A stretch of DNA of 64,000 nucleotides, from the NCBI RefSeq assembly GCF_007678455.1, contig NZ_VEEP01000002.1, forward strand, positions 43,535-107,534. Direction: 5' to 3'. The stretch is from Cytobacillus oceanisediminis 2691. GTDB taxonomy: Bacteria > Bacillota > Bacilli > Bacillales > Cytobacillaceae. Both the position numbers and the translations under genes were made by a program. Positions 25,488 through 34,330 of the stretch are shown here, in pieces; position 1 is the stretch's first letter, and each line of letters begins with the position of its first letter. Below the pieces are notes generated by a model. The model saw only the letters and a program-made list of their open reading frames with translations. It ran no database searches and was not told where the DNA came from.

Positions 25488-26450
25488 CAGAAGGGGATCT
25501 CCCGGCCTGAATAGTACCCTTATGGGGACGGTTTCGCCTGCATAAGGGTATCTCCCGGTCTGATTGGTACCCTTATGGGGATGCTTTCGCCTGCATAAGG
25601 GTATCTACCGACCTGAATGGTACCCTTATGTGGACGGTTTTGACTGCATAAGGGTATCTACCGGCCTGAATAGTGCCCTTATGCGGATGCTTTTGCCTGC
25701 ATAAGGGTATCTACCGGCCTGAATAGTACCCTTATGGGGAGGGTTTCACCAGCATAAGGGTATCTCCTGGCCTGAATGATACCCTTATGGGGATGCTTTC
25801 GCCTGCATAAGGGTATCTACCGACCTGAATGGTACCCTTATGGGGAGGTTTTTGCCTGCATAAGGGTATCTACCGGCCTGAATGGTACCCTTATGGGGAC
25901 GGTTTTGACTGCATAAGGGTATCTACCGGCCTGAATAGTGCCCTTATGCGGATGCTTTTGCCTGCATAAGGGTATCTACCGGCCTGAATAGTACCCTTAT
26001 GGGGACGGTTTTGACTGCATAAGGGTATCTACCGGCCTGAATAGTGTCCTTATGCGGATGCTTTTGCCTGCATAAGGGTATCTACCGGCCTGAATAGTAC
26101 CCTTATGGGGACGGTTTTGACTGCATAAGGGTATCTCCCAATTAGAATGGTACCCTTATGGGGACGGTTTTGACTGCATAAGGGTATCTCCCAATTAGAA
26201 TGGTACCCTTATGTGGACGGGTTTGCCTGCATAAGGGTATCTCCCGGCCTGAATGGTACCCTTATGTGGACGGTTTTGACTGCATAAGGTTATCTCCCGG
26301 CCTGAATGGTACCCTTATGGGGATGCTTTCGCCTGCATAAGGGCATCTACCGGCCTGAATAGTACCCTTATGTGGACGGTTTTGACTGCATAAGGGTATC
26401 TCCCGATTTGAATAGTACCCTTCTGTGGATAGAGCAACCTACATAAGGAT
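25488..26450. repeat. 53-bp tandem array of ATAAGGGTA/TACCCTTAT arms (about 19 units)
   Basis: ATAAGGG recurs every 53 bp from 25541 to about 26441 (18 copies, the last degenerate), with another degenerate copy at the left edge. In every unit TACCCTTATG pairs with the following GCATAAGGGTA, so 10-bp arms flank a 15-17-nt spacer such as GGGACGGTTTTGACT. The other spacer (TCTACCGGCCTGAATAG) is about 17 nt. Unit variants alternate (TTTTGACT or TTTCGCCT), suggesting some duplications in blocks of two. It fills the 1.1-kb gap between the MBL/TetR operon and the amino acid transporter. No gene is seen inside. Confidence 0.97.
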
Positions 26451-26538
26451 ATCTTCCAAAAGAAAAATACGGTTAAAAACTTTTCGATCATCGCCAAAAA
26501 AGAAGCCCACCTTCAAGCGGGCTTCCCTTCCTTCCGTC

Positions 26539-27261
26539 CTATAAAACCTTACTTAAGAAAGCCTTCGTCCGCTCGTGCTGTGGGTTTTCGAAAATTTCCT
26601 GCGGCTGGTTCTCTTCTATGATCAGCCCGCCGTCCATGAAGATGACTCTGTCACCGACTTCTCTGGCGAAGCCCATTTCATGTGTGACAACGACCATGGT
26701 CATTCCTTCCCTGGCCAGCTGCTTGATGACTTCGAGCACTTCTCCGACCATTTCCGGATCGAGGGCGGACGTTGGTTCGTCGAACAGCATGATTTTTGGT
26801 TCCATTGCGAGGGCGCGGGCGATGGCCACTCGCTGTTTTTGGCCTCCTGACAGTGAGTCCGGATATGCTTCCGCTTTTTCACCAAGTCCTACTTTTTTCA
26901 GCAGCTCGATTCCTTTGGAACGTGCCTGCTCTACCGAAACCCCACGCACCTTGAGTGGCGCCAGCATGATATTCTCAAGCACTGTCTTATGAGGAAACAG
27001 GTTAAAATGCTGGAACACCATCCCGACTTCCTCGCGCACTTTGTTGATATTGATTCCTTTATCGGTAATGTCCACTCCTTCGATTTTCACATGGCCTGCA
27101 GTGATGGTTTCGAGGAGGTTAATACAGCGAAGGAAGGTTGATTTTCCGGAACCCGATGGCCCGATCACCACAACAACCTCCTGCGGCTGGACGACTACGT
27201 TTATTCCATTCAACACCTTGTGGCTTCCAAAAGATTTTTCCAAATCAGTCACTGTGATCAT
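26539..27261 (-). CDS. Polar amino acid ABC transporter, ATP-binding subunit
   Basis: A 240-residue ATPase of the HisP/GlnQ type. It has Walker [10 protein letters not shown] near residue 35, a Q-loop in [12 protein letters not shown], the signature [15 protein letters not shown], Walker [15 protein letters not shown] and the switch His in VVTHEMGFA. The start at 27261 overlaps the permease stop by an ATGA, showing translational coupling. An upstream in-frame extension to 27357 lies inside the permease gene and is rejected. Confidence 0.95.
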   Translation of the reverse strand: MITVTDLEKSFGSHKVLNGINVVVQPQEVVVVIGPSGSGKSTFLRCINLLETITAGHVKIEGVDITDKGININKVREEVGMVFQHFNLFPHKTVLENIMLAPLKVRGVSVEQARSKGIELLKKVGLGEKAEAYPDSLSGGQKQRVAIARALAMEPKIMLFDEPTSALDPEMVGEVLEVIKQLAREGMTMVVVTHEMGFAREVGDRVIFMDGGLIIEENQPQEIFENPQHERTKAFLSKVL

Positions 27262-27914
27262 TCCGTTTTCAGCCTTCTTTCTAGCAGATTTAATAAAAAG
27301 CTTAACGAAAGTGTCAGGATCAGGTAAATCACTGCTGCGGTGAGGTACGGCTCCCAAACCCGATAATATTGCCCGGCCATCGCCCTGCCCCAGTACATGA
27401 TTTCCGGCGTCGCGACGATAGCCGCCAGTGAAGACTCTTTGATCAGCACGATGAATTCATTTCCAAGCGGCGGAATCATCCGTTTGAATGCCTGGGGAAG
27501 AATGACATATCTCATCGCCTGGACGTGTGTCATCCCAAGCGAACGGGCAGCCTCCATCTGGCCGCGGTCGATCGATTGGATGCCGGCACGGAAAATTTCT
27601 GCGATATAGGCTGCCGCATTCAGTGACAAGGCAATGATGGTAGCGGCAATCCCGTTTGTTTCTCCAAGAAACATCGGGACTACCCCAAAATGGATTAGCA
27701 GGATCTGGACAAATAACGGGGTCCCGCGAAAGAAAGTGATATACCAAACAAATGGCCAGGCCAGCAGCTTCCGGCGCTGCATTTTGCCAAGTCCAATGAA
27801 CAAACCGAGGATTGTCCCAATTAAAATTCCTGCCAATGAAAGCCCGATGGTCAACAGCGTACCTTTTACCAGATAAGGAGAGTATTCAATAATAATATCA
27901 AAACGAAAATCCAT
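27258..27914 (-). CDS. Polar amino acid ABC transporter, permease
   Basis: A 218-residue inner-membrane subunit of the HisM/GlnP family with about five membrane segments. The EAA loop reads [23 protein letters not shown] near residue 130, where it docks with the ATPase. The N-terminal [20 protein letters not shown] is typical of the family. GGGGGG precedes the ATG. It lies 153 bp after the binding-protein gene, with an attenuator hairpin in the gap. Confidence 0.95.
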   Translation of the reverse strand: MDFRFDIIIEYSPYLVKGTLLTIGLSLAGILIGTILGLFIGLGKMQRRKLLAWPFVWYITFFRGTPLFVQILLIHFGVVPMFLGETNGIAATIIALSLNAAAYIAEIFRAGIQSIDRGQMEAARSLGMTHVQAMRYVILPQAFKRMIPPLGNEFIVLIKESSLAAIVATPEIMYWGRAMAGQYYRVWEPYLTAAVIYLILTLSLSFLLNLLERRLKTE

Positions 27915-27977
27915 AGCTTGCCCCCCAACGCCCCTGGTCCGGAGCGGATTTTTTCATAGGCTGTCCCGCCTGATAAA

Positions 27978-28012
27978 AAAATGCGTAACGCTGTGTTAAG
28001 AGTTACGCATCT
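27978..28012 (-). terminator. Intra-operon attenuating terminator
   Basis: Minus-strand ATGCGTAAC-N12-GTTACGCAT stem followed by seven T residues, between the binding-protein and permease genes. It probably lowers permease/ATPase expression relative to the binding protein. Confidence 0.85.
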
Positions 28013-28023
28013 TTGCAGTTTCA

Positions 28024-28090
28024 TAGATTTCAGGTTTTACTTTAATACCTTATCTTGATTTCAGGTTTTACTTTGATGCCTTATTTTGTT
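28024..28090 (-). repeat. Tandem duplication of the binding-protein 3' end
   Basis: The last codons and stop of the binding-protein gene (CAAAATAAGGCATCAAAGTAA) are copied directly downstream as a diverged 33-bp repeat, CAAGATAAGGTATTAAAGTAA. Both are followed by AACCTGAAAT. Confidence 0.8.
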
Positions 28091-28898
28091 CTGCCTTCAG
28101 CATTTCGATGTTCGGCTTCTGGCCGAACCATTCCTGATAGACTTTCTCATAAGTGCCGTTCTCGACGATTTTCTTGATGGCTTTATCAAAGTCCGCTTTC
28201 AGATCGGTTCCTTTTGGAAAAAGGATGCCGTAGTATTCAGCATCGAAACTGCCGCTGTCTTCGATGACCTTTAACTTTTCATCCGGATTGTTCTTCGCAT
28301 AGACTTCAACAACTCCATTGTCTGCCACGACTGCATCCGCTCCGCCTGAGAGCATTTCCATGATTGCCAGGTTGTTATTATCGAATTTCTTGATGTCCTT
28401 ATTGTTTTTTCCCAGCAGTTTATCCATTGCTTCCTGCCCGGTGGTCCCGTTCTGAACAGCCACTACCTTGCCTTTCAAATCTGCGGCGCTTTTGATGTCG
28501 CTGTCTTCGCGGACAAGGATTTTATTGGTGGACAGGAAATATGGCAATGAAAAATCATAAGTCTGCTTTCGCTCGTCATTGATGGAGATAGACGATACGG
28601 CAAGGTCGGCGCGGTTGCTGCCAATCTCAACGAAAATTGGATCCCAGCCGACATTATCGAACTTTAGTTCATAACCTGCTTCCTTCGCTGCGGCCTTCAG
28701 AAAATCAACGTCGAAACCAACAATCTTGTCGCCCTCCATATATTCAAATGGTGCGTATGCTGCATCGGTTACGACCCTGAGTTCCTTTTTCCCGGTACCA
28801 TTCGTTTCGCTTGATTCGCTTGATTCGCTTGAGCCGCATGCTGACACAACAAGCGCTGCAATTGCCATCATGATCATGGCAAAGAATCTTTTTCTCAT
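28068..28898 (-). CDS. Polar amino acid ABC transporter, substrate-binding lipoprotein
   Basis: A 276-residue SBP-family-3 protein. The lipobox ALVVSACGSS has the anchored Cys near residue 21. The family motifs AAYAPFEYMEGDKIVGFDVDF, NVGWDPIFVEIGSNRADLAV and LKGKVVAVQNGTTGQ are present. The KIVGFDVDF type resembles glutamine/arginine/cystine-type binding proteins, but specificity is not certain. The gene order SBP-permease-ATPase on the minus strand is standard. GAGGGGG precedes the ATG. Confidence 0.94.
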   Translation of the reverse strand: MRKRFFAMIMMAIAALVVSACGSSESSESSETNGTGKKELRVVTDAAYAPFEYMEGDKIVGFDVDFLKAAAKEAGYELKFDNVGWDPIFVEIGSNRADLAVSSISINDERKQTYDFSLPYFLSTNKILVREDSDIKSAADLKGKVVAVQNGTTGQEAMDKLLGKNNKDIKKFDNNNLAIMEMLSGGADAVVADNGVVEVYAKNNPDEKLKVIEDSGSFDAEYYGILFPKGTDLKADFDKAIKKIVENGTYEKVYQEWFGQKPNIEMLKAEQNKASK

Positions 28899-28979
28899 TC
28901 CTAATGCCCCCTCTTGTAAAAAACGTACAAAACTTTACTAATTTATATGAGGGCGATGAGGCTTGTATTACTCTAAAAG

Positions 28980-29000
28980 AGGATAAGAAAAACTTATCCT
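28980..29000. promoter_or_regulatory. Dyad in a divergent intergenic region
   Basis: AGGATAAG-AAAAA-CTTATCCT, with perfect 8-bp arms, lies between the divergent SBP and VOC genes. It could be an operator. A terminator is less likely because no transcript ends here. Confidence 0.4.
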
Positions 29001-29073
29001 TATTTATTGATAACCCGTCATTTCCTTATGCTTCTGACAAGAATAAAATAGGAATAGATAAGGAGGGATTCAT

Positions 29074-29445
29074 ATGACTTATAAATTTAAAGCGATTGAC
29101 CATGTACAGCTTGCAGCCCCGAAAGGCACTGAAGACCAGGCAAGGAAATTTTTCAGTGGGATATTAGGTTTTGAAGAGATCGAAAAGCCTGCTGAATTGA
29201 AAAAGCGCGGCGGCGCCTGGTTTCAATTCGGCTCCTGCCAGATCCACGTTGGGGCCGAGGCGGATTTTGTTCCTGCAAAGAAAGCCCACCCGGCGTTTGA
29301 AGTGGAGAATATTGAAGAGTTAAAGAAACATCTGTCTGGATCCGGAGTGGATTACCTCGAAGACGACAAATTACCAGGCGCAAACAGGATTTATGTTTCT
29401 GACCCGTTTGGCAATAGAATTGAATTGCTTGAGTGGGTAAGCTAA
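29074..29445 (+). CDS. VOC-family (glyoxalase/dioxygenase-fold) protein
   Basis: A 123-residue protein with the paired beta-alpha-beta-beta-beta pattern of the VOC superfamily. It has IDHVQLAAPKGTEDQARKF at the N terminus, a possible metal ligand His in CQIHVGAEAD, and YVSDPFGNRIELLEW with the C-terminal Glu ligand. The enzyme reaction cannot be assigned. AAGGAGGG precedes the start. Confidence 0.85.
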   Translation: MTYKFKAIDHVQLAAPKGTEDQARKFFSGILGFEEIEKPAELKKRGGAWFQFGSCQIHVGAEADFVPAKKAHPAFEVENIEELKKHLSGSGVDYLEDDKLPGANRIYVSDPFGNRIELLEWVS

Positions 29446-29465
29446 TCCGAGAAACCCGCCTTTGC

Positions 29466-29506
29466 TTGCTGTATTGGTTTTCAATACAGCAAAATTTTGG
29501 TATAAT
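29466..29506 (+). promoter_or_regulatory. 11-bp inverted repeat and -10 box upstream of the MFS gene
   Basis: Arms TTGCTGTATTG (29466-29476) and CAATACAGCAA (29482-29492) are perfect, and TATAAT follows at 29501-29506. The dyad covers the -35 area of the MFS promoter and may be an operator. It also sits 20 bp after the VOC stop and could terminate that transcript. Confidence 0.6.
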
Positions 29507-29552
29507 ATTTAGAAAAGCGAAATATTCGTACTGAGAAAGAAGTGTTGATGGT

Positions 29553-30767
29553 ATGACCCAGCAGCAAAAGGCGAAACGTAACCTGATGATCATGTGGTTC
29601 GCCAATTTCTTCATCGCAGGCAGTATGACAATGGTAATGCCTTTCCTCTCCTTATACATTGAGTCGTTTGGAGATTTTTCGGAAACATATGTCCAGAACT
29701 GGTCAGGCCTTACATTCAGTATCACATTCGTTACAGCTTTTCTCTTCTCTCCCATCATCGGAAGGCTGGGAGACCGATTCGGACGTAAGAGAATCCTGAT
29801 TTTCATGGCCTTTGGGATGGGATTATCTGTCTTCCTGCTCGGTTTTGCTTCCTCGGTGTGGCAGCTATTTTTACTTAGAATGTTCATGGGCTTGTTTTCA
29901 GGCTTCATTCCGGTATCACAGGCACTCGTTTCAACACAGACGCCAAAGGAACAGGCCGGAAAAGTACTGGGAACCCTGCAAACAGGCAGTATCACAGGAT
30001 CATTGCTTGGTCCGATGATCGGCGGTGTCCTGGCCGACTCTTTAGGCTATGCGACAACCTTCCAATCAACATCTGCCTTTATCATCCTGTCCGGATTGCT
30101 TGTTTTCCTGGTCATGGAATATAGAATTGATATAAAAAAGGGCAGCAAAACAAATTACAGCCGCAAAGAAGTGGTTCAGCATATCTTCAGAAATCCAATC
30201 ATGGTCAACGTCCTGCTCATGTCCATGCTCGTGCAAATTGCCCATTTCAGCATCCAGCCTATCCTCTCCCTGTATGTCGGTGAGCTCCATGGCCATGAAA
30301 ACCTGGCATTCTATTCTGGCATTGCCTTTTCGGCAGCTGGTCTCGGCAATCTGCTGATGGCCCGGAAATGGGGACAGATTGCAGACAGAATTGGCTATAT
30401 AAAAATCCTTGTCCTCCTCCTGTTTTTATCTGCGATCATCTATCTGCCAGGCGGCTTTGTCACGAATATTTGGCAGCTCGTCCTGATTCGGTTCATGCTA
30501 GGAATCACAATCGGAGGCATCATCCCTGTAAGGGTTGCCTATATCAGGCAGGAAGCTCCGGTCGCAATGCAGGGCGAAGTGCTTGGCTATAACACAAGTC
30601 TCCGCTTCTTCGGGAACATCATCGGCCCTGTGCTCGGCGGCTTCCTTTCGGGTTACCTTGGTTTCACGTCGGTGTTCGTCCTTACGAGCGGTCTTCTGCT
30701 TGTAAGCGGACTTGTCCTGTTCGCGTCGATGCAGCGGAATCCGCAGTTCGTAAGGGATACTTTTTAA
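29553..30767 (+). CDS. MFS transporter, multidrug-efflux type
   Basis: A 404-residue major facilitator with twelve hydrophobic segments and the motif-A loop GRLGDRFGRKRIL after segment 2. A motif-C-like glycine-rich segment follows (GSITGSLLGPMIGGVLAD). This resembles the DHA1 drug:proton antiporters. The gene is single, preceded by a TATAAT box with a dyad (29466-29492) that may bind a repressor or activator, and followed by a terminator. The substrate is unknown. Confidence 0.9.
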   Translation: MTQQQKAKRNLMIMWFANFFIAGSMTMVMPFLSLYIESFGDFSETYVQNWSGLTFSITFVTAFLFSPIIGRLGDRFGRKRILIFMAFGMGLSVFLLGFASSVWQLFLLRMFMGLFSGFIPVSQALVSTQTPKEQAGKVLGTLQTGSITGSLLGPMIGGVLADSLGYATTFQSTSAFIILSGLLVFLVMEYRIDIKKGSKTNYSRKEVVQHIFRNPIMVNVLLMSMLVQIAHFSIQPILSLYVGELHGHENLAFYSGIAFSAAGLGNLLMARKWGQIADRIGYIKILVLLLFLSAIIYLPGGFVTNIWQLVLIRFMLGITIGGIIPVRVAYIRQEAPVAMQGEVLGYNTSLRFFGNIIGPVLGGFLSGYLGFTSVFVLTSGLLLVSGLVLFASMQRNPQFVRDTF

Positions 30768-30771
30768 TATG

Positions 30772-30807
30772 GAAAAGACTGGATCTAACGGATTCAGTCT
30801 TTTTTTC
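30772..30807 (+). terminator. Terminator of the MFS gene
   Basis: AAAGACTG / CAGTCTTT stem with a T-run of seven, right after the MFS stop. Confidence 0.85.
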
Positions 30808-30892
30808 ATAGTGCACTGTTTTTCACCCGGCAATCAGGGAAGTATTTACATAGGAGAGTAAGTTTGAGGCAGAATACTCTTATTACATACTG

Positions 30893-31690
30893 ATGGCGGG
30901 TGGTTTTAATTTGGAGGTACAAGCGCTGCAAGAGGTTGAGAAACTGGCCCTGAAAAAGCATAAGATTTTCAGGCAGAGCAAAATTCGCTATCTCGCAAGG
31001 GCGGCTTTGGCGTCGATGTTCATTGGCTTTGGAGTAATTGTTGCGTTCAAGACAGGGAATCCATTTTATATGGAACACTCGCCCTTTGCCTACCCTATAG
31101 CTGCCATTACCTTCGGTGCTGCGATCATCCTGATTGCATATGGTGGTGGAGACCTGTTCACAGGGAATACCTTCTATTATACGTTCGCCGCACTGAGGAA
31201 AAAGATGGCATGGGTGCAGGTGACAAGGATGTGGATTTTCAGCTATATCGGCAATATCATCGGCGCCGCTGCGTTTGCTTTTTTGATCTACACAACGGGA
31301 TTGTTTGATGATCATTCAGTGAATGGATTCTTATTGAGCGTCGCTGAAAAAAAGACACTCGCGCCAACCTCAGAGCTATTTTTCAGGGGGATTCTCTGTA
31401 ACTGGCTCGTCTGCCTGGCCTTCTTTCTGCCAATGTCGATGAAGGGCGACGGCGCAAAAATGTTCGCTATGGTGTTTTTCGTGTACTGCTTCTTCATTTC
31501 GGGGTATGAGCACAGCATCGCCAATATGTGTACCTTTGCGATCAGTATGGTTCTCGACGATCCTCAGTCTGTCACCTTTGCGGGTGTGATCCATAATCTG
31601 ATCCCGGTGACGATTGGCAACCTGATCGGCGGCGGAATCATGATGGGCTGGATGTATTACTATGCGAACTTGCCGTTTTTTGAAGAATGA
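30893..31690 (+). CDS. Formate/nitrite transporter (FNT) family channel
   Basis: A 265-residue FNT-family protein (FocA/NirC fold, pentameric anion channel) with six membrane segments. The first signature loop is GGGDLFTGNTFYY near residue 87, and the second half holds GILCNWLVCLAFF and GYEHSIANM with the conserved central His. It moves formate, nitrite or hydrosulfide in known members. The presence of an anaerobic-type redox operon in the window is suggestive only. The ribosome site before the ATG is weak, so the start is less certain. Confidence 0.9.
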   Translation: MAGGFNLEVQALQEVEKLALKKHKIFRQSKIRYLARAALASMFIGFGVIVAFKTGNPFYMEHSPFAYPIAAITFGAAIILIAYGGGDLFTGNTFYYTFAALRKKMAWVQVTRMWIFSYIGNIIGAAAFAFLIYTTGLFDDHSVNGFLLSVAEKKTLAPTSELFFRGILCNWLVCLAFFLPMSMKGDGAKMFAMVFFVYCFFISGYEHSIANMCTFAISMVLDDPQSVTFAGVIHNLIPVTIGNLIGGGIMMGWMYYYANLPFFEE

Positions 31691-31704
31691 GTGTTTGAAA
31701 AAAG

Positions 31705-31745
31705 AAAAAGCCGGATTTGGGTCGCTGCCAAATCCGGCTTTTTCA
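31705..31745. terminator. Bidirectional terminator
   Basis: AAAAAGCCGGATTTGG-N7-CCAAATCCGGCTTTTT, with an 11-bp GC-rich stem, shared by the FNT gene and the convergent ABC permease gene. Confidence 0.92.
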
Positions 31746-31753
31746 CTTGCTGA

Positions 31754-32758
31754 TCAATGCTTCTGCTTATAATACGTGATTCCCAGGGCAAATGCCAGCA
31801 CGGTTCCCTTCACGATATCCATCGCATAATATGGCACGGACATCATCACAAGGCCATTTTGCAAAATGCCGATCAGCACTGCCCCGATGAAGGTTCCGAA
31901 TGCGTTCGGCTTGCCGGCCCCGAGGACGGAAAAGCCGATAAAGGCGGCGGCTACGGCATCCATTAAATACGGTGAACCCGCATTGATTTCTGCGGTCATG
32001 ACGCGGGAAGCCAGAACGATTCCGCCAACTGCCGCAAATAGGGCAGAAAACAGATAGGCAGCTGTTTTATAGCGGTTGACCGGGATGCCTGAAAGTCTTG
32101 CCGCTTCCTTGTTCCCACCGATGACATACATATAGCGGCCATGCTTTGTATAGGTCAGAAAAATATGGACGATGATCACGGCAACAGCCATGATCAGAAT
32201 AATCCACGGAACCTGCCCTATTTTTGCAAAGAACGGGCTAATCGTGCCTGTTGAAAAATTGCCATCAGGCAGAATCATATTTTCTGAGACCGTCGCGCCC
32301 TTTGTATACGTCAGCGCCGTTCCCTGGATGATGAACATCATCGCAAGTGTCATCAGCATGTCCGGAATCTTTAGCTTGACGATCATCAGCGAATTAAGTG
32401 CACCCACAATCAAGGCTGCCGCGATCGCGGATAAAACAGCAATCAGGGTGTTCTGCGAAAACCAGACGAACATCGAGATGACAACCGCATTGGATAACGA
32501 GGCCACAGAACCGACCGATAAATCAAAGCCATCCACCGTAAGGGAAATGGTGATGCCGATCGCGATGATCGTCACGATGGAGATCGACCTTAAGATATTG
32601 ACGACATTATCACCGTTGATAAAACTTGGGTTCGCAGCCGCGAAGACAGCGATCAGCACAAAGATCGTCAAGATCGTCCCGTATTTGTAAAGGAACTGGA
32701 ATAGCTCAAATGCCTTTTTCGGCGGCGTTTCCTGCTGCAATGGGAGTTTGGCTTCCAT
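31754..32758 (-). CDS. Ribose-type sugar ABC transporter, permease
   Basis: About 334 residues, RbsC/BPD_transp_2 family, with eight to ten membrane segments. Typical motifs are IAIGITISLTVDGFDLSVGS, NSLMIVKLKIPDMLMTLAMM and GKPNAFGTFIGAVLIGIL. AGGAGGCAGATAGG places the start at 32758, one base after the ATPase stop. A longer in-frame extension to 32935 runs through the ATPase gene and is rejected. It is the third gene of the SAM-riboswitch-controlled transporter operon. Confidence 0.93.
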   Translation of the reverse strand: MEAKLPLQQETPPKKAFELFQFLYKYGTILTIFVLIAVFAAANPSFINGDNVVNILRSISIVTIIAIGITISLTVDGFDLSVGSVASLSNAVVISMFVWFSQNTLIAVLSAIAAALIVGALNSLMIVKLKIPDMLMTLAMMFIIQGTALTYTKGATVSENMILPDGNFSTGTISPFFAKIGQVPWIILIMAVAVIIVHIFLTYTKHGRYMYVIGGNKEAARLSGIPVNRYKTAAYLFSALFAAVGGIVLASRVMTAEINAGSPYLMDAVAAAFIGFSVLGAGKPNAFGTFIGAVLIGILQNGLVMMSVPYYAMDIVKGTVLAFALGITYYKQKH

Positions 32759-32759
32759 C

Positions 32760-34256
32760 CTATCTGCCTCCTGTTGAATAAAATAATAGTTCTTCTTCCG
32801 TTGTTTCGGCGGTTTCGAGTTCCTTGACCGGTTCACCATCATAGAGTACGTAAACCCGATCCGTGATGCCGACGATCTCTGACAGTTCGGAGGAAGCATA
32901 GATGATTCCCTTCCCCTCAGCTGACAGTTTCGCAATCAGCTCGAAAATATCTCTTTTCGCGCCTACATCGACACCCTTGGTCGGCTCGTCAAAAATATAC
33001 ACATCGGCATCGGCAAGCAGCCATCTGCCAATCGCCACCTTCTGCTGGTTCCCGCCAGATAAGTTTTCAACTTTGGACGACTCTGATGGAGTCTTGATGC
33101 CGAGTGCTTTTATGTATTCCTGCGCTGTGTTCTTTTCAGACCGCCGGTCGATAAAACCAAATAGTTTGGAGAACTTTTTTAAGCTGACGGCTGTCAGGTT
33201 GGAGCTGACCGATTCTGCTACCAGGACACCTTCCTTACGGCGCTCTTCCGGAACCAGCGCCAGTCCGCTTTTTACTGCCGCATGCGGGCTCGTCAGTTTG
33301 AGTTCTTTTCCATTAAGCCTCACTGTGCCGCCAACAGTTGGTGACGCGCCAAAAAGCGCTTTGCACAGCTCCGTCTTCCCGGCACCGACCAGGCCGGCAA
33401 TCCCGACAATCTCCCCTGCTTTTACATGAAGCGAAGTGTTTCTTACTTTATCCCCATCCGATAGGCCTGCCACTTCAAGCAATTGATTTCCGAATATATT
33501 GGATCTTGCCGGAAACTGATCTTCCATCCTCCGGCCGAGCATATATTCAATCACTTGCGGTGGATCTACTTCCGCAGTTTCCCTCTTTGCAATGAACTCG
33601 CCATTCCTCATGATCGTAAGCTCATCGCATAATTCAAAGATTTCCGGCATCCGGTGGGAAATGAAAATGATCCCTACATTCCTTCTAGCCAAATCGCGGA
33701 CAATCCGGAACAGTTCCGATGTTTCGATATGGCTGAGCGGAGCGGTTGGTTCGTCAAGGATCAGAAATGAGCAATTGCTTGAAATCGCGCGAGCAATCAA
33801 AACAAGCTGTTTTTCCGCGAGCGTCAGTTCCCCGGCAAGCTTTTTAACAGGTAGCTTAAGGTTCATGCCTTTAAGAATGTCTTCTGCCTGCTGAAACAAC
33901 TGCTTCCAATTCATCCAGTGCCTGTTGTCCAAATTCTGAACCGTTTGATTGAGCATGATATTCTCGCCCACTGTAAGCGACGGGATGATGGCTGTATCGA
34001 CCTCCTGGTAGACTGTCTGGATTCCGAGCTTTTGCGCATGTGCTGGCTTCCTAATTTCCGCATACTCGCCATCAAACTGGATTTCTCCCGTGTAATGATC
34101 ATGCGCGCCGGAAAGCACCTTCATCAATGTAGACTTGCCTGCGCCGTTCGCGCCGATCAATGCGTGGATCCTGCCAGTTTCCGTATTGAAATCCACACCG
34201 TTCAGCGCCCTTACGCCGGGAAACTCAATACTGATGTTTTTCATTTCAAGTATCAT
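32760..34256 (-). CDS. Ribose-type sugar ABC transporter, duplicated ATP-binding protein
   Basis: A 498-residue RbsA/MglA-type ATPase with two nucleotide-binding domains. Half one has GANGAGKST near residue 36, LTLAEKQLV and FLILDEPTAPLS. Half two has GLVGAGKTE near 290, the signature LSGGNQQKVAIGRW and YIFDEPTKGVDVG. The degenerate signature in half one is normal for the family. It drives uptake of a pentose-like substrate. It lies 271 bp after the binding-protein gene, and the gap holds a hairpin and a 20-bp repeat array. Confidence 0.94.
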   Translation of the reverse strand: MILEMKNISIEFPGVRALNGVDFNTETGRIHALIGANGAGKSTLMKVLSGAHDHYTGEIQFDGEYAEIRKPAHAQKLGIQTVYQEVDTAIIPSLTVGENIMLNQTVQNLDNRHWMNWKQLFQQAEDILKGMNLKLPVKKLAGELTLAEKQLVLIARAISSNCSFLILDEPTAPLSHIETSELFRIVRDLARRNVGIIFISHRMPEIFELCDELTIMRNGEFIAKRETAEVDPPQVIEYMLGRRMEDQFPARSNIFGNQLLEVAGLSDGDKVRNTSLHVKAGEIVGIAGLVGAGKTELCKALFGASPTVGGTVRLNGKELKLTSPHAAVKSGLALVPEERRKEGVLVAESVSSNLTAVSLKKFSKLFGFIDRRSEKNTAQEYIKALGIKTPSESSKVENLSGGNQQKVAIGRWLLADADVYIFDEPTKGVDVGAKRDIFELIAKLSAEGKGIIYASSELSEIVGITDRVYVLYDGEPVKELETAETTEEELLFYSTGGR

Positions 34257-34288
34257 CCGTGTTCCCCCTCCCTTCCATTCTGCAAAGC

Positions 34289-34316
34289 AGACACTCTCTT
34301 TTGTTTGAGAGTGTCT
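34289..34316. other. Hairpin between binding-protein and ATPase genes
   Basis: AGACACTCTC-N8-GAGAGTGTCT has perfect 10-bp arms. No strong T-run follows on the minus strand, so it may be an mRNA-stabilising or weak attenuating hairpin. Confidence 0.6.
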
Positions 34317-34330
34317 GTCTTGTTTCTCTT

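Noticed and set aside
25488-26450. CRISPR array
   Set aside because: The spacers are not unique but recur between units, arms are internally palindromic with a 53-bp period and no cas genes are nearby.
26315-26497. Small open frame at the right end of the 53-bp array
   Set aside because: It lies mostly inside repeat units and has no ribosome site.
29153-29995. 280-codon minus-strand frame over VOC and MFS genes
   Set aside because: It overlaps two genes with clear families and ribosome sites, and its translation shows no family features.
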